Shown here piece after piece: positions 55,829 through 64,000 of a stretch of 64,000 nucleotides of DNA. The DNA comes from Mycoplasmopsis gallopavonis (GTDB lineage: Bacteria > Bacillota_I > Bacilli_A > Mycoplasmatales > Metamycoplasmataceae). The notes below the pieces were generated by a model. That model was not told the DNA's origin, did not search any database, and saw nothing but the letters and a program-made list of their open reading frames with translations. The translations under genes were made by a program, and so were the position numbers. Positions within the stretch are counted from its first letter, which is position 1; each line of letters opens with the position of its first letter. The stretch spans positions 186,001 to 250,000 of the forward strand of contig NZ_LR215031.1 in NCBI RefSeq assembly GCF_900660635.1. The letters run 5' to 3'.

Positions 55829-55941
55829 ATTTCGGACTCAATTTATTTTAGAAACGAATACTAATTAGATATATAATAATCATGATACACCAAAAGCAGT
55901 GGTTAAAAAAATTAATCAAAAAACTTTCTGAATTTTCTATT

Positions 55942-56078
55942 TTGATTTTAAAAGTTTTAATCTATAATATAAAAGCAACTATGCGGGGAACTATAAGGTT
56001 GTTAAGGTGCCAGAAGTTGTTGAGGACACCTTAAGTTTTTATAGGGAGCATTGTTCAAAAGAACAAAGGAGACAACTG
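55942..56078 (+). promoter_or_regulatory. S10 operon promoter and leader with terminator-like hairpin
   Basis: TTGATT (55942-55947) and TATAAT (55963-55968) form a promoter with a 15-bp spacer. About 100 nt of leader follow before rpsJ. The leader contains the stem TTAAGGTG / CACCTTAA (56002-56009 with 56027-56034) directly followed by GTTTTT, which looks like an attenuator. The region 55829-55941 before it holds no recognisable gene. Confidence 0.55.
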
Positions 56079-56384
56079 ATGAGTAAATTAAACATCAAAG
56101 TTAAAGGATTTGATCACGCTTTAGTAGATCAAGCAGCTAAAAAAATCTTTTTAGCAGCTAAAGAAACAAATGCTAAAGTAAGTGGACCAGTTCCTTTACC
56201 AACAAAAAGAGATGAGATTACTATCTTAAGATCAGTTCACGTTAACAAGAAAAGTCGTGAACAATTCGAAAGTAGAACTCACCAAAGATTAGTAGTTATT
56301 ACTGATCCATCTGAACAAACACAAGATAAAATTAAAAGACTTGAGTTACCAGTTGGTGTTGAAATTCAAGTTAAAGTTAAGTAA
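56079..56384 (+). CDS. rpsJ: 30S ribosomal protein S10 (101 aa)
   Basis: First gene of the S10-spc operon. ATG 56079, with AAAGGAG ending 6 bases upstream; an in-frame GTG at 56007 lies in the leader hairpin and is rejected. The sequence MSKLNIKVKGFDHALVDQAAKKI with SGPVPLPTKRDEITILRSVHVNKKSREQFESRTHQR is the canonical S10. It sits in the 30S head and doubles as the NusE elongation factor. The gene order rpsJ-rplC-rplD-rplW-rplB-rpsS-rplV-rpsC-rplP-rpmC-rpsQ follows the standard. Confidence 0.98.
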   Translation: MSKLNIKVKGFDHALVDQAAKKIFLAAKETNAKVSGPVPLPTKRDEITILRSVHVNKKSREQFESRTHQRLVVITDPSEQTQDKIKRLELPVGVEIQVKVK

Positions 56385-56423
56385 TTGCTTAACTTCACTC
56401 AAATTACAATTTAAGGAGAAATT

Positions 56424-57218
56424 ATGAAAGGAATCTTAGGACGTAAAGTTGGTATGACTCAAATTTACAGCGAAACAGGACAAAGAGTTCCAGTAACTGT
56501 AATCGAAGTACAACCAAATGTTGTATCAAAAGTTTTAACAGACGACAAAAACGGTTATGTAGCAACACAACTTGCTGTTTTTGATAAAAAAGCAAGTCGT
56601 TCAAACAAACCTGAAACAGGTCACTTTGCTAAAGCTAATACAACACCTAAGCGCTACGTAAAAGAAGTTCGTGGAATGTCAGGTTACGAACTTGGGCAAG
56701 AAATTAAAGCTGACATTTTTGTTGCTGGTGAACTTGTAGATGTTACAGGAACATCAAAAGGAAAAGGATTTGCAGGAACAATTAAAAGACACAATCAACA
56801 CATTGGTCCAAAATCTCACGGTGGAGGGGGAGGTTCACAACCTGTTCGTCAAACCGGATCACTTGGGGATATTTCAGGAAACAAAGTTGTTAAAGGTATG
56901 ACAATGCCAGGACAACTTGGAAATGTTAAAACAACAGTTCAAAATCTTGAAATTATTAAAGTTGATTTACAAAACAATTTACTTTTAATTAAAGGTTCTA
57001 TTCCAGGTCCTAAAAAAGGTTTTGTTATGGTTAAAGAAGCTGTTAAAGGATTACCTAGCCATGACGCAGTTGTTCTTGTTGATGTACAAGAAGTTATGCT
57101 TATGAACGAATTAGTTGAAAAAGCTAAAAAATACAATGTTGAAGTAACAGTTGGAATGCACTCAGATGAACTTAAAAAGTTAATCGAAGAAGCAGAAGCA
57201 AAAGAAGGAGATAAATAA
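56424..57218 (+). CDS. rplC: 50S ribosomal protein L3 (264 aa)
   Basis: ATG 56424 after [27 protein letters not shown] and [17 protein letters not shown] with the Gly-rich loop ([16 protein letters not shown]) and the globular [13 protein letters not shown] block mark L3, a 23S 5'-3' assembly initiator near the peptidyl transferase centre. About 50 residues longer than E. coli L3 because of a C-terminal Lys/Glu-rich helix. Stop overlaps rplD start (TAATG). Confidence 0.97.
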   Translation: MKGILGRKVGMTQIYSETGQRVPVTVIEVQPNVVSKVLTDDKNGYVATQLAVFDKKASRSNKPETGHFAKANTTPKRYVKEVRGMSGYELGQEIKADIFVAGELVDVTGTSKGKGFAGTIKRHNQHIGPKSHGGGGGSQPVRQTGSLGDISGNKVVKGMTMPGQLGNVKTTVQNLEIIKVDLQNNLLLIKGSIPGPKKGFVMVKEAVKGLPSHDAVVLVDVQEVMLMNELVEKAKKYNVEVTVGMHSDELKKLIEEAEAKEGDK

Positions 57219-57853
57219 TGGCAGATAAAGTTATTGTTAAAAACGACAAAAATGTTGTTAAAGTAGAATTCGATGCTGTTTTACCTTCAAATCTTTTTGC
57301 TGTTGAAAAAGTTTATGGACAAGCTATTTTTGACACAATTCTTTCTGAAAGAGCTTCAAGACGTCAAGGAACACACCAAGTTAAAAACCGTGCAGAAGTT
57401 TCAGGAAGTGGTAAAAAACCATGAAGACAAAAAGGAACAGGACGTGCACGTCACTCATCTATGCGTTCACCTATTTGAGTAGGTGGAGGTAGAGCTTTTG
57501 GTCCTCAATCTGAAAGAAACTATACACTTAAAGTTAACAAGAAAGTTAAATATGCTGCTTTTGTATCAGCTTTAACTATGTTAGCTCAAGATAAAGCTGT
57601 TGCAGTTAATGATTTAAGTTTAGATTCAATTTCTACAAAAAAACTTGTTTCTTTATTAGAATCTCTTAATGTTAACAATTTAAAGCGTGTTTTAATTGTT
57701 ACAGAAGATTTAAATGTATTTAAATCAGCTAGAAACTTACCAAATGTTTCAACTTCAAAAGCAAATTCTCTTACAGTAGAAGAATTAGTTGGAGCAGATG
57801 TTATGATTATTTCAAACGAAAGTTTAAAATTACTTGAAGGGAGAGCTAGATAA
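57218..57853 (+). CDS. rplD: 50S ribosomal protein L4 (211 aa)
   Basis: ATG 57218 overlaps the rplC stop and follows AAGGAG. The extended loop [20 protein letters not shown] then [14 protein letters not shown] is the tunnel-lining arm of L4 (Trp from TGA). In E. coli this protein also represses its own operon. The chain ends GRAR. Normal length. Confidence 0.97.
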
Positions 57854-58308
57854 TGGAATTAACAAGAGTTATTAAATCTCCTATTTTAACAGAGAAAACA
57901 GATACACTTAGAGCTGGTGGAGTTTATACATTTAAAGTAGACTACCATGCTAATAAACATCAAATTGCTCAAGCGATTGAAACAATTTTCAATGTAAAAG
58001 TAACAAAAGTAAATACAATCAAAGTTGAAAAACAACCAAAAAGTGTTGGACGTTTCCATGGATTTACAAACCGTTACAAAAAAGCTATGGTATGAATCGA
58101 AGGTGATTCATTAAACTACTTACCAGAAGATCAAGAAGCAGTTGAATCAGAAGAAGCAAAAGCAAGCAAAGCAGAAAAAGCTGCTAAAGCAAGCGAAGTA
58201 GAAAACAAAGTTGCTGCAAAATTAGCTCAAAAGAAAGCATCAGCTACAAAAGCTGCTAAAGCTCCTGTAAAACAAACTACAACAAGACGTAAAATGGGTG
58301 CTGAATAA
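57853..58308 (+). CDS. rplW: 50S ribosomal protein L23 with Ala/Lys-rich C-terminal extension (151 aa)
   Basis: ATG 57853 overlaps the rplD stop. Residues 1-95 are a normal L23 (RVIKSPILTEKTD, VTKVNTIKVEKQPKSVGRFHG), which lies at the tunnel exit and binds trigger factor and SRP. From about 96 a tail of some 55 residues rich in Ala, Lys and Glu (SEEAKASKAEKAAKAS, QKKASATKAAKAPVKQ) follows. Similar disordered basic tails occur on other mycoplasma ribosomal proteins. Confidence 0.95.
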
Positions 58309-58463
58309 TAAAAACTCAAATTTACTCAAAGACTATATTAATATACACACTTACACATTTTAAAAATTAAACATTCAATAATTATTATTAAATAAGCGGA
58401 AAAATATTTCTTGCTTAAAAGATAGATCCGCAATTATTTTTAAGCAAAAGGAGAATTGACAAA
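58309..58463 (+). promoter_or_regulatory. long rplW-rplB spacer with candidate pseudoknot leader
   Basis: Other gaps in this operon are 0-40 bases; this one is 155. It carries two interleaved inverted repeats: GCGGA (58396-58400) with TCCGC (58427-58431), and TTGCTTAAAA (58411-58420) with TTTTAAGCAA (58438-58447). The order 1-2-1'-2' is an H-type pseudoknot. The last strand abuts AAGGAG (58448-58453), the rplB ribosome binding site. Confidence 0.55.
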
Positions 58464-59309
58464 ATGGCAATTAAACATTATAAGCCAACTACAAACGGTC
58501 GTAGAAACATGTCATCTCTTGATTACAAACACATTTTATCTGGTCACGCACCTACAAAATCACTTTTAGTGAATTTAAAAAACCATGCAGGGCGTAACAA
58601 CCAAGGTAAAATTACTGTTAGACATCATGGAGGACGTGTTAAAAGATTCTACAGACTTGTAGACTTTAAACGTAACAAAGACAATATTCCTGCTATTGTT
58701 AAAACAATTGAATATGATCCAAACAGATCAGCAAACATTTGTTTATTAGCATATGCAGATGGAGAAAAAAGATACATTTTAGCTCCTAAAGGAATTCAAT
58801 TAGGACAAACAGTTATTTCAGGACCGGAAGCTGACATTATTGTTGGTAACGCATTACCTCTTGCAAACATTCCTGAAGGTACATTTGTTCACAACATCGA
58901 AATGCAACCAGGAGGTGGAGGTATTATTGCACGTAGTGCTGGTACATCTGCTCAAATTCTTGGTAAAGATGAAGATGGAAAATACGTTGTTTTAAGATTA
59001 AAATCAGGTGAAACACGTCGTATTTTAGCACGTTGTCGTGCAACAGTAGGTATTGTTGGAAACGAAGAATACTTACTTGTTAATGTTGGTAAAGCTGGAA
59101 TCAATAGACACAAAGGGATCAGACCTACAGTACGTGGATCAGTTATGAACCCAGTAGATCACCCACATGGTGGAGGGGAAGGTAAACAACCAGTTGGTCG
59201 TAAAGCTCCTCTTACTCCATGAGGTAAAAAAGCTCTTGGTGTTAAAACAAGAAAAACTAAAAAATCTTCAAATAAACTTATTTTAAGAAGAAGAAAGGAT
59301 GCTAAATAA
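58464..59309 (+). CDS. rplB: 50S ribosomal protein L2 (281 aa)
   Basis: ATG 58464 after [55 protein letters not shown], and the C-terminal [19 protein letters not shown] with the conserved His are L2 landmarks. L2 lies at the subunit interface and contacts the peptidyl transferase centre. Last codons use TGA for Trp (PLTPWGKKAL). Length normal. Translation start may be gated by the upstream pseudoknot. Confidence 0.97.
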
Positions 59310-59587
59310 TGGCACGTAGTCTTAAAAAAGGTCCATTCGCCGATGAACATTTACTTAAAAAAGTAGATGCCATTGTTGAAGGAAAAGCACCTAAAAAACC
59401 TATTAAAACTTGATCAAGACGTTCAACAATCTTCCCAAGTTTTGTTGGTTTAACATTTGCAGTACACAATGGAAAACAATTTATTGAAGTTTATGTAACT
59501 GACGATATGGTTGGACATAAATTAGGAGAATTCGCACCTACAAGAACATTCTCAGGTCACGGTGCAGATAAAGGTAAGAAAAAATAA
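59309..59587 (+). CDS. rpsS: 30S ribosomal protein S19 (92 aa)
   Basis: ATG 59309 overlaps the rplB stop. [43 protein letters not shown] and [14 protein letters not shown] are the S19 signature. Head protein of the 30S near the A site. The stop overlaps rplV. Confidence 0.97.
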
Positions 59588-59922
59588 TGCAAGCTAAAGC
59601 ACATTTAAAATTACAAAGAACAAGTGTTAAAAAATCTAAATGAGTCGCAGATTTAGTTAGAGGAAAAGATGTTCAATTAGCACTTGGTATCTTACACAAC
59701 ACAAACAAAAAATCTTCTCCTATGTTCATTAAATTAATTAATTCAGCTATTGCAAATGCTACAAACAACCACGGAATGGATGCATCAAAATTATTCGTAA
59801 AAGAAGTTTATGTTACAGAAGGTCCAACACTTAAAAGATTCCAACCAAGAAGCCAAGGAAGAGCATATTCAATTTTAAAACGTACATCAAACTTCACAGT
59901 AGTATTAGAGGAGAGAAACTAA
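59587..59922 (+). CDS. rplV: 50S ribosomal protein L22 (111 aa)
   Basis: ATG 59587 overlaps rps[36 protein letters not shown], and the beta-hairpin [20 protein letters not shown] that lines the exit tunnel at the macrolide region. Length normal. Stop overlaps the rpsC start. Confidence 0.97.
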
Positions 59923-60575
59923 TGGGACAAAAAGTTAATCCTAATGGATTCCGTTACGGAATTACAAAACAACACAATTCACAATGATTTGCTGAAAAAG
60001 TAAATTTAGGTAAATACTTAGTTGAAGACGCAAAAATCTACAAGTTTTTTGAAAAATTAGTACGTAAATATGAACTTGGTAAAGTTGAAGTTAAAAGAAA
60101 CCAACAAAACAAAATCACTGTTGTATTACACACAGCTAAACCTGGGGTAATCTTAGGTACAGAAGGTAAAAATATTCAAGAATTAACTGTTTCATTACAA
60201 AAATTCTTAAAAAACAAACACGCAAACATTAATTTACAAGTTGTAGAACTTGCTAAACCAGAATTAAATGCAAAATTACTTGCAGAAATGATTGCAACAA
60301 AATTAGAAAACCGTGAAAGCTTCCGTTCAGCACAAAAAATCGCAATTAGAAGTGCAATGCGTGCTGGAGCTAAAGGAATTAAAACTTCAGTTAGTGGACG
60401 TTTAAACGGAGTTGATATGGCTCGTACAGAAGGATATTCTGAAGGAGAAATGAAACTTCACACACTTAGACAAAATGTTGATTACGCAACAGCAACAGCG
60501 AGAACAACATATGGAGCAATTGGTGTTAAAGTTTGAGTATCATTAGGTGAAATTTTGGAAGGAGAAAATAAATAA
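59922..60575 (+). CDS. rpsC: 30S ribosomal protein S3 (217 aa)
   Basis: ATG 59922. [18 protein letters not shown], the KH-domain [10 protein letters not shown] (mRNA-binding, usual GxxG), [21 protein letters not shown] and [25 protein letters not shown]. Part of the mRNA entry helicase with S4 and S5. Normal length. Stop overlaps rplP. Confidence 0.97.
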
Positions 60576-60997
60576 TGCTTCAACCAAAAAGAACAAAATA
60601 TAGAAAACCATTCTTAGTAAAACACGACAAACGTAAGGCAACAAAAGGTAACACAGTTGCTTTTGGAGAATTTGGTTTACAAGCAGTTACTTCAGCTTGA
60701 GTAACAGCAAGACAAATCGAATCAGCTCGTATTGCTGCTACACGTAGAATGGGACGTGAAGGACAAGTTATTATTCGTATCTTCCCTCACTTTGCAAAAA
60801 CATCTAAACCTATCGGAGTTCGTATGGGTTCTGGTAAGGGTGCACCTGAATTATGATACACAGCAGTTAAAGTAAACACAATGATGTTTGAAGTTTCTGG
60901 AGTTTCAGAAGAAATAGCACGTGATGCGTTACGTCTAGCTGGACACAAATTACCTGTTAAATGAAAAATTGTTAAAAAATCAGAAGGGGATAAATAA
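60575..60997 (+). CDS. rplP: 50S ribosomal protein L16 (140 aa)
   Basis: ATG 60575. [64 protein letters not shown]. Binds the A-site tRNA elbow and 23S helices. Length normal. Overlaps rpmC by the TAATG type. Confidence 0.97.
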
Positions 60998-61191
60998 TGC
61001 TTTATAAAGACTTACAAAAAAAATCAGTTGAAGAATTAACACAATTAGTTGTTGATTTAAAAGCAGAATTATTTACATTAAGATATAGAAATGTAACAGG
61101 TGACTTAAAAGAAACACACAAAATTTCAGTAATTAGAAAAGATATTGCCAAAGCTCTTACTGCTTTAAACGAAAAACAAGGAGCAAAATAA
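60997..61191 (+). CDS. rpmC: 50S ribosomal protein L29 (64 aa)
   Basis: ATG 60997 overlaps rpl[21 protein letters not shown] with [27 protein letters not shown] is the two-helix L29 fold at the tunnel exit. Normal length. Confidence 0.96.
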   Translation: MLYKDLQKKSVEELTQLVVDLKAELFTLRYRNVTGDLKETHKISVIRKDIAKALTALNEKQGAK

Positions 61192-61193
61192 TC

Positions 61194-61463
61194 ATGGAAA
61201 GAAATACAAGAAAAACATTAGTAGGAACAGTTGTTTCAGCAGGTAAAACTGCCAAAACAATTATTGTTGCTGTTGATACATACAAAAAACACCCTCTTTA
61301 CTCAAAACGTTTTAAATCTACAAAACGTTTTGCTGTACATGATGAAAACCACGAAGCAAAACTTGGTGACATTGTTGTTATCATGGAAACAAGACCACTT
61401 TCAAAAACAAAACACTTTAGATTAGTTTCAATCAAAGAAGCAGCAGTTGAAGGAGCAAAATAA
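61194..61463 (+). CDS. rpsQ: 30S ribosomal protein S17 (89 aa)
   Basis: ATG 61194, 2 bases after rpm[65 protein letters not shown] are S17 (OB fold) landmarks. Early 16S binder. Stop overlaps rplN. Confidence 0.97.
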   Translation: MERNTRKTLVGTVVSAGKTAKTIIVAVDTYKKHPLYSKRFKSTKRFAVHDENHEAKLGDIVVIMETRPLSKTKHFRLVSIKEAAVEGAK

Positions 61464-61828
61464 TGCTTTTAGAACTTTCAAGAGCAAATGTTGCAGATAA
61501 CACAGGTGCTAAAGAAATCGGTGTTATTCGTATTTTAGGTGGTTCAAAGAAAAAAGTTGCTAAAATCGGTGACGTTATCGTATGTTCAGTTAAAAAAGCT
61601 ATGCCAAATGGTATGGTTAAAGAAGGGCAAGTAGTTAAAGCTGTTGTAGTTCGTTCAAGTTACGGAATTCACCGTGACAACGGTTCATACATTCGTTTTG
61701 ACGATAATGCTGTTGTAATACTTAAAGAAGATGGAACACCACGTGGAACACGTGTGTTTGGTCCAGTAGCACGTGAAATTCGTGAAAAATATCCAAAAAT
61801 CGTTTCTCTTGCACCAGAGGTATTATAA
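61463..61828 (+). CDS. rplN: 50S ribosomal protein L14 (121 aa)
   Basis: ATG 61463. Begins [20 protein letters not shown] (usual MIQ start has MLL), then [67 protein letters not shown]. Inter-subunit bridge protein. First gene of the spc part; 1-bp overlap with rpsQ. Confidence 0.97.
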   Translation: MLLELSRANVADNTGAKEIGVIRILGGSKKKVAKIGDVIVCSVKKAMPNGMVKEGQVVKAVVVRSSYGIHRDNGSYIRFDDNAVVILKEDGTPRGTRVFGPVAREIREKYPKIVSLAPEVL

Positions 61829-61854
61829 TTAGTTATTTTAAGGAGAATTAAATT

Positions 61855-62178
61855 ATGAAATTCAAAAAAGATGATGAAGTAATCGTTATTGCTGGTAAAG
61901 AAAAAGGAAAAATTGGAAGAATTGAAAAAGTATTACACAAACAAAACAGAGTTATTATTAAAGATATCAACATTGTAACAAAACACAACAAACCTACACA
62001 ACAAAACCAAGATGGTTCTATTACTGAAAAAGAAGCTCCAATTCATGCATCAAATGTTGCTTATTTAGTTAAAAAAGCATCAAAAAACTCTCCGGCAGAA
62101 TTTTCAAAACTTGGATATTCAAAAAACAAAGATGGTAAAAAAGTGAGAGTTGTAAGAAAAACTAAGAAGGAAATTTAA
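61855..62178 (+). CDS. rplX: 50S ribosomal protein L24 (107 aa)
   Basis: ATG 61855 after [27 protein letters not shown] is the KOW motif; [26 protein letters not shown] is the L24 signature. 23S assembly initiator. Length normal. Confidence 0.97.
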   Translation: MKFKKDDEVIVIAGKEKGKIGRIEKVLHKQNRVIIKDINIVTKHNKPTQQNQDGSITEKEAPIHASNVAYLVKKASKNSPAEFSKLGYSKNKDGKKVRVVRKTKKEI

Positions 62179-62180
62179 TT

Positions 62181-62726
62181 ATGTTAAAAAATACATATAA
62201 AGAAAAAGTAATCCCTGCTTTACAAGAAAAATACAACTACTCATCTATTATGGAAGTACCAAGAATTGAAAAAGTCGTATTAAATATGACAGCTGGAAAA
62301 GAAGTTTCAAACTCAAAAGCTATTGAAGAAGTTTTACAAGAATTAACTTTAATTTCTTCTCAAAAACCATTTCAAACAAAAGCTAAGAAATCAAACGCTT
62401 CATGAAAATTACGTGAAGGAATGCCTATGGGTGGAAAAGTTACACTTCGTAGAGATAGAATGTGAGAATTCTTAGAAAAATTAATTAATGTTGCAATGCC
62501 ACGTATTCGTGATTTTCGTGGTGCAAATCCTAAAGCATTTGACGGAAGAGGAAACTTTGCATTAGGAATTAAAGAGGAAATTATTTTCCCAGAAATCGAA
62601 TTTGACAAAATTCGTCGTATTAAAGGACTTGATGTTCTTATTGTAACAACAGCAAAATCTGATTCTGAAGCTAAAAGTTTATTAGAACTTTTAGGAGTAC
62701 CATTTGACAAAAAAGGAGCTAAATAA
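62181..62726 (+). CDS. rplE: 50S ribosomal protein L5 (181 aa)
   Basis: ATG 62181 after AAGGAAA, 2 bases from rpl[67 protein letters not shown]. Binds 5S rRNA. Overlaps S14. Confidence 0.97.
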
Positions 62727-62911
62727 TGGCTAGAAAAGCATTAATCGAAAAAGCAAAGCGTCAACCTAAATTTGCAGTTCGTGCTTATACACGTTGTGAA
62801 TTATGTGGTCGTCCACATGCTGTTTTAAGAAAATACAAAGTATGTCGTATCTGCTTTAGAAACCTTGCACATGAAGGTAAAATTCCAGGTATGAAGAAAG
62901 CGAGTTGATAA
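62726..62911 (+). CDS. rpsZ: 30S ribosomal protein S14 type Z (61 aa)
   Basis: ATG 62726. Short, zinc-binding form with CELCGRPH and CRICF (two CxxC pairs), [20 protein letters not shown]. The last codon before TAA is TGA (Trp, KKASW), the usual C-terminal Trp of this family, which confirms UGA as Trp. Needed for the 30S head. Confidence 0.97.
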
Positions 62912-62913
62912 TT

Positions 62914-63309
62914 ATGTTTATTACAGATCCAATTTCAGATTTAATCGTTAGAATTAAAAACGCTAACGCTAGAAAACACAAAACTGTATCAATTCCATAT
63001 TCAGCTAAAAAAGAAGCTATTGTTAAGTTAATTGAAAGCGAAGGGTACATTGCTTCATACGAAGTTCAAGGTGAAAAAACAGAAAAACAAATCGTTGTTA
63101 CATTAAAATACAAAAAAGGTCAAGCAGCTATCGTTGGAATTAAGAGAGTTTCAAAACCAGGTCTTAGAGTTTATGTTAAGGCTGAAGAAATTCCATCAGT
63201 ACTTTCAGGATATGGTACAGTTATTATTTCTACATCAAAAGGTCTTATGACAGGAAAAGAAGCTAGAAAGGCAAATGTAGGTGGTGAAATCATCGCTTAC
63301 ATTTGATAG
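62914..63309 (+). CDS. rpsH: 30S ribosomal protein S8 (131 aa)
   Basis: ATG 62914 (MFITDPISDLIVRIKNANAR); an in-frame TTG at 62905 is rejected because ATG fits the family start. Blocks KRVSKPGLRVYVKAEEIPSV and GTVIISTSKGLMTGKEARKANVGGE. The last residue is Trp (TGA) before TAG, as in most S8. Binds 16S helix 21 and, in E. coli, represses spc. Confidence 0.97.
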
Positions 63310-63317
63310 GTAAAAGC

Positions 63318-63857
63318 ATGTCTCGTGTTGGAAATCGTATTTTAACAATCCCTGCAGGAACAACTGTTACTGTTGATGGGACAAAAGTTATTGTTAAAGG
63401 TAAATTAGGAACATTAGAGAGAGTTTTTAGTCCACTTATTTCTGTTAATGTAGAAGATAACTTAGTGAAAACAGTTCGTGCAAACGAAGAAAAACACACT
63501 AAACAATTACACGGTACAACAAATTCACACATTTCAAACATGATTAAAGGTGTAAGTGAAGGGTATAAAATTGACCTTGAAATTAAAGGGGTTGGATACA
63601 AAACAACTCTTAAAGGTTCACAATTAGAAATTTTAGCTGGATATTCACATCCAGTTGTATTAGAAATTCCAAGCGATGTAACTGTAACAGTTGGTAAACC
63701 AACAGAAGTTGCTGTTTCAGGAATTGACAAACAAAGTGTAGGACACTTTGCATCAGTTATTCGTGCAGTTAGAAAACCTAACGTATATTCAGGTAAAGGA
63801 ATTGCGTACAAAGGTGAACAAATTAGACGTAAAGAAGGGAAAACAGCTTCTAAATAA
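63318..63857 (+). CDS. rplF: 50S ribosomal protein L6 (179 aa)
   Basis: ATG 63318 after ATAGGTAA, 8 bases after rpsH. MSRVGNRILTIPAGTTVTVDG, LKGSQLEILAGYSHPVVLEIP, and KQSVGHFASVIRAVRKPNVYSGKGIAY match L6. Sits at the GTPase-associated centre of the 50S. Length normal. Confidence 0.97.
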   Translation: MSRVGNRILTIPAGTTVTVDGTKVIVKGKLGTLERVFSPLISVNVEDNLVKTVRANEEKHTKQLHGTTNSHISNMIKGVSEGYKIDLEIKGVGYKTTLKGSQLEILAGYSHPVVLEIPSDVTVTVGKPTEVAVSGIDKQSVGHFASVIRAVRKPNVYSGKGIAYKGEQIRRKEGKTASK

Positions 63858-63878
63858 TTTAGAGCTTAGGTATCAAGT

Positions 63879-64000
63879 ATGGCAAAATTATCAAGAAATA
63901 AAGCTAGAAAAGTTAAACACATTCGTTTACGTCAACACATTTCTGGTACAAACATTAAACCACGTTTAAACGTGTTTAAATCACACCAAAACTTTTATGC
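63879..64000 (+). CDS. rplR: 50S ribosomal protein L18, 5' part (partial)
   Basis: ATG 63879; the first 40 codons read MAKLSRNKARKVKHIRLRQH then PRLNVFKSHQNFYA, the start of L18, the 5S rRNA-binding protein. Runs off the window end. The ribosome binding site is weak (AGG). Confidence 0.9.
   Translation, partial: MAKLSRNKARKVKHIRLRQHISGTNIKPRLNVFKSHQNFY

Noticed and set aside
56007-56078. rpsJ start at GTG 56007
   Set aside because: It lies inside the leader hairpin, and ATG 56079 has AAAGGAG and matches S10.
62905-62913. rpsH start at TTG 62905
   Set aside because: It overlaps the S14 end, and ATG 62914 gives the usual S8 N-terminus MFITDPISD.

Overview
The window is AT-rich and reads correctly only if UGA codes for tryptophan. 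Almost every long gene is cut by in-frame TGA codons at conserved Trp positions, while stops are TAA or TAG. Together with many prolipoproteins, single-ORF IS3-like elements and a BMP/P48-type nucleoside transporter, this points to a Mollicute, probably a Mycoplasma/Mycoplasmopsis of the hominis group. The species cannot be fixed from the sequence alone.

Layout. 1-7730: the end of an upstream membrane protein, then three tandem minus-strand paralogues that look like the DUF31 (MIP-like) surface protease family. The only one with apparent catalytic residues is broken by an IS (IS-A). A large secreted protein of unknown function follows on the plus strand. 7819-15938: rpoB-rpoC. 15946-28075: an accessory block between two direct copies of a second IS (IS-B). 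It holds four small 4-TM membrane proteins (three close paralogues), an IS-B remnant, a broken KilA-N phage-type gene, a 963-aa coiled-coil lipoprotein and a P-type cation ATPase. 28081-42803: housekeeping genes (tig, gpsA, valS, frameshifted folD, pfkA, a HAD phosphatase, secG) and a complete BMP-type ABC importer. 42855-52535: two inverted copies of a third IS (IS-C) around an unusual hairpin cluster, a two-subunit ABC exporter, tRNA-Arg(UCU), SRP RNA, a hypothetical gene, cmk and der. 52674-55778: an RNase J-like protein without its metal ligands, a membrane protein and thioredoxin. 55942-64000: the S10-spc ribosomal protein operon from rpsJ into rplR.

Most notable observations. (1) All four intact IS-B and IS-C copies sit inside intrinsic terminators (loops or stems, with clean 4- or 3-bp target duplications), and IS-A lies at the foot of a terminator-like hairpin. 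Each transposase gene carries an inward-facing terminator on the opposite strand of its last codons. (2) The importer ATPase has a six-helix membrane domain inserted in its second nucleotide-binding domain. (3) The unusually long rplW-rplB gap contains an H-type pseudoknot whose last strand abuts the rplB ribosome binding site. (4) The RNase J-like protein has lost every recognisable metal ligand. (5) Four perfect inverted repeats lie back to back next to a possible promoter with a 15-base T tract.

Functions are from motif recognition by eye; no database search was run.
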